Source of the DNA: Desulfosarcina sp. | Lineage (GTDB): Bacteria > Desulfobacterota > Desulfobacteria > Desulfobacterales > Desulfosarcinaceae | Length of the DNA stretch: 6,248 bases | Direction of reading: 5' to 3' | Assembly: GCA_030642405.1 (NCBI GenBank) | Contig: DAOWNV010000173.1 | Span: 1-6,248 of the forward strand | Part shown: piece after piece, positions 6,146-6,248 of the stretch | Layout of the letters: each line of letters starts with the position of its first letter | Numbering within the stretch: the stretch's first letter is position 1 | Notes under the pieces: generated by a model | Seen by the model: only the letters and a program-made list of their open reading frames with translations | Told to the model about the DNA's origin: nothing | The model's database searches: none | Position numbers and translations under genes: made by a program

Positions 6146-6248
6146 AAAACCGAAGTTTAGGGAACTGGAAGAAAATAACATACGCATATCGTGCAGAACC
6201 TTTGTTCGTCTTCAAGGCATGATGTCAGGTGCATAGTGGACTATGTGC
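6146..6248. other. Non-coding tail after the HPt gene
   Basis: I can support no gene here. A 32-codon frame opens at GTG 6138 and ends at TAG 6234-6236, without a clear ribosome binding site. An inverted repeat CATAGT-GG-ACTATG (6232-6245) lies at the extreme end. In RNA its stem could be lengthened outward by two G-U pairs and one G-C pair (6229-6248), but the window ends there, so any terminator function cannot be judged. Confidence 0.45.

Noticed and set aside
6138..6236. Small 32-codon frame starting at GTG overlapping the HPt stop
   Set aside because: It is very short, has no clear ribosome binding site and resembles nothing I recognise; reading frames of this length are expected by chance.
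1..6248. Mobile element, CRISPR array, toxin-antitoxin or defence system
   Set aside because: No transposase, integrase, repeat-spacer array, terminal repeats or toxin-like small gene pair is visible; the genes are conserved housekeeping and signalling families.

Overview
The window reads as a chromosomal segment of an anaerobic Desulfobacterota (deltaproteobacterial, sulfate-reducer-like) organism. This is inferred from gene content: a system II cytochrome c maturation pair (ResB + CcsA) sits directly in front of a siroheme decarboxylase subunit of the alternative, siroheme-dependent heme pathway. That combination is typical of sulfate-reducing lineages. Base composition is moderate, and I see no insertion sequence, tRNA, rRNA, CRISPR array or phage gene. 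No species assignment is possible from the sequence alone.

Region 1 (about 1-3021, plus strand) is a heme-use operon. After an AT-rich leader come resB (best start TTG 271, not the longer GTG 199), ccsA (1734-2573) and an AhbA-type siroheme decarboxylase subunit (2575-3021). The last gene starts one base after the ccsA stop. Together they link heme manufacture in the cytoplasm to heme transfer across the membrane and attachment to periplasmic c-type cytochromes. The expected second decarboxylase subunit (AhbB) is not in the window.

Region 2 (about 3058-6145) is a signalling locus. A stand-alone receiver protein (minus strand, 3058-3453) converges on the heme operon, and its promoter side faces a hybrid histidine kinase (plus strand, 3759-5828: coiled coil, PAS, HisKA, HATPase, REC, REC). 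The kinase stop overlaps the start of a small HPt protein (5828-6145). All the parts of a His-Asp-His-Asp phosphorelay are present, but none has a recognisable output domain and the kinase has no membrane segment. Downstream target and input signal are unknown. The intergenic region between the divergent genes holds a good sigma70-type promoter for the receiver gene and a 37-bp imperfect inverted repeat upstream of the kinase.

The last ~100 bases hold no gene I can support. I did not find a clearly new kind of system. The points most worth a second look are the coupling of a lone AhbA-type subunit to ResB/CcsA, the output-less split phosphorelay, two unusual residues in its conserved motifs (Pro in the kinase N box, Asn for Lys in the HPt motif), and the inverted repeat at 3626-3662.
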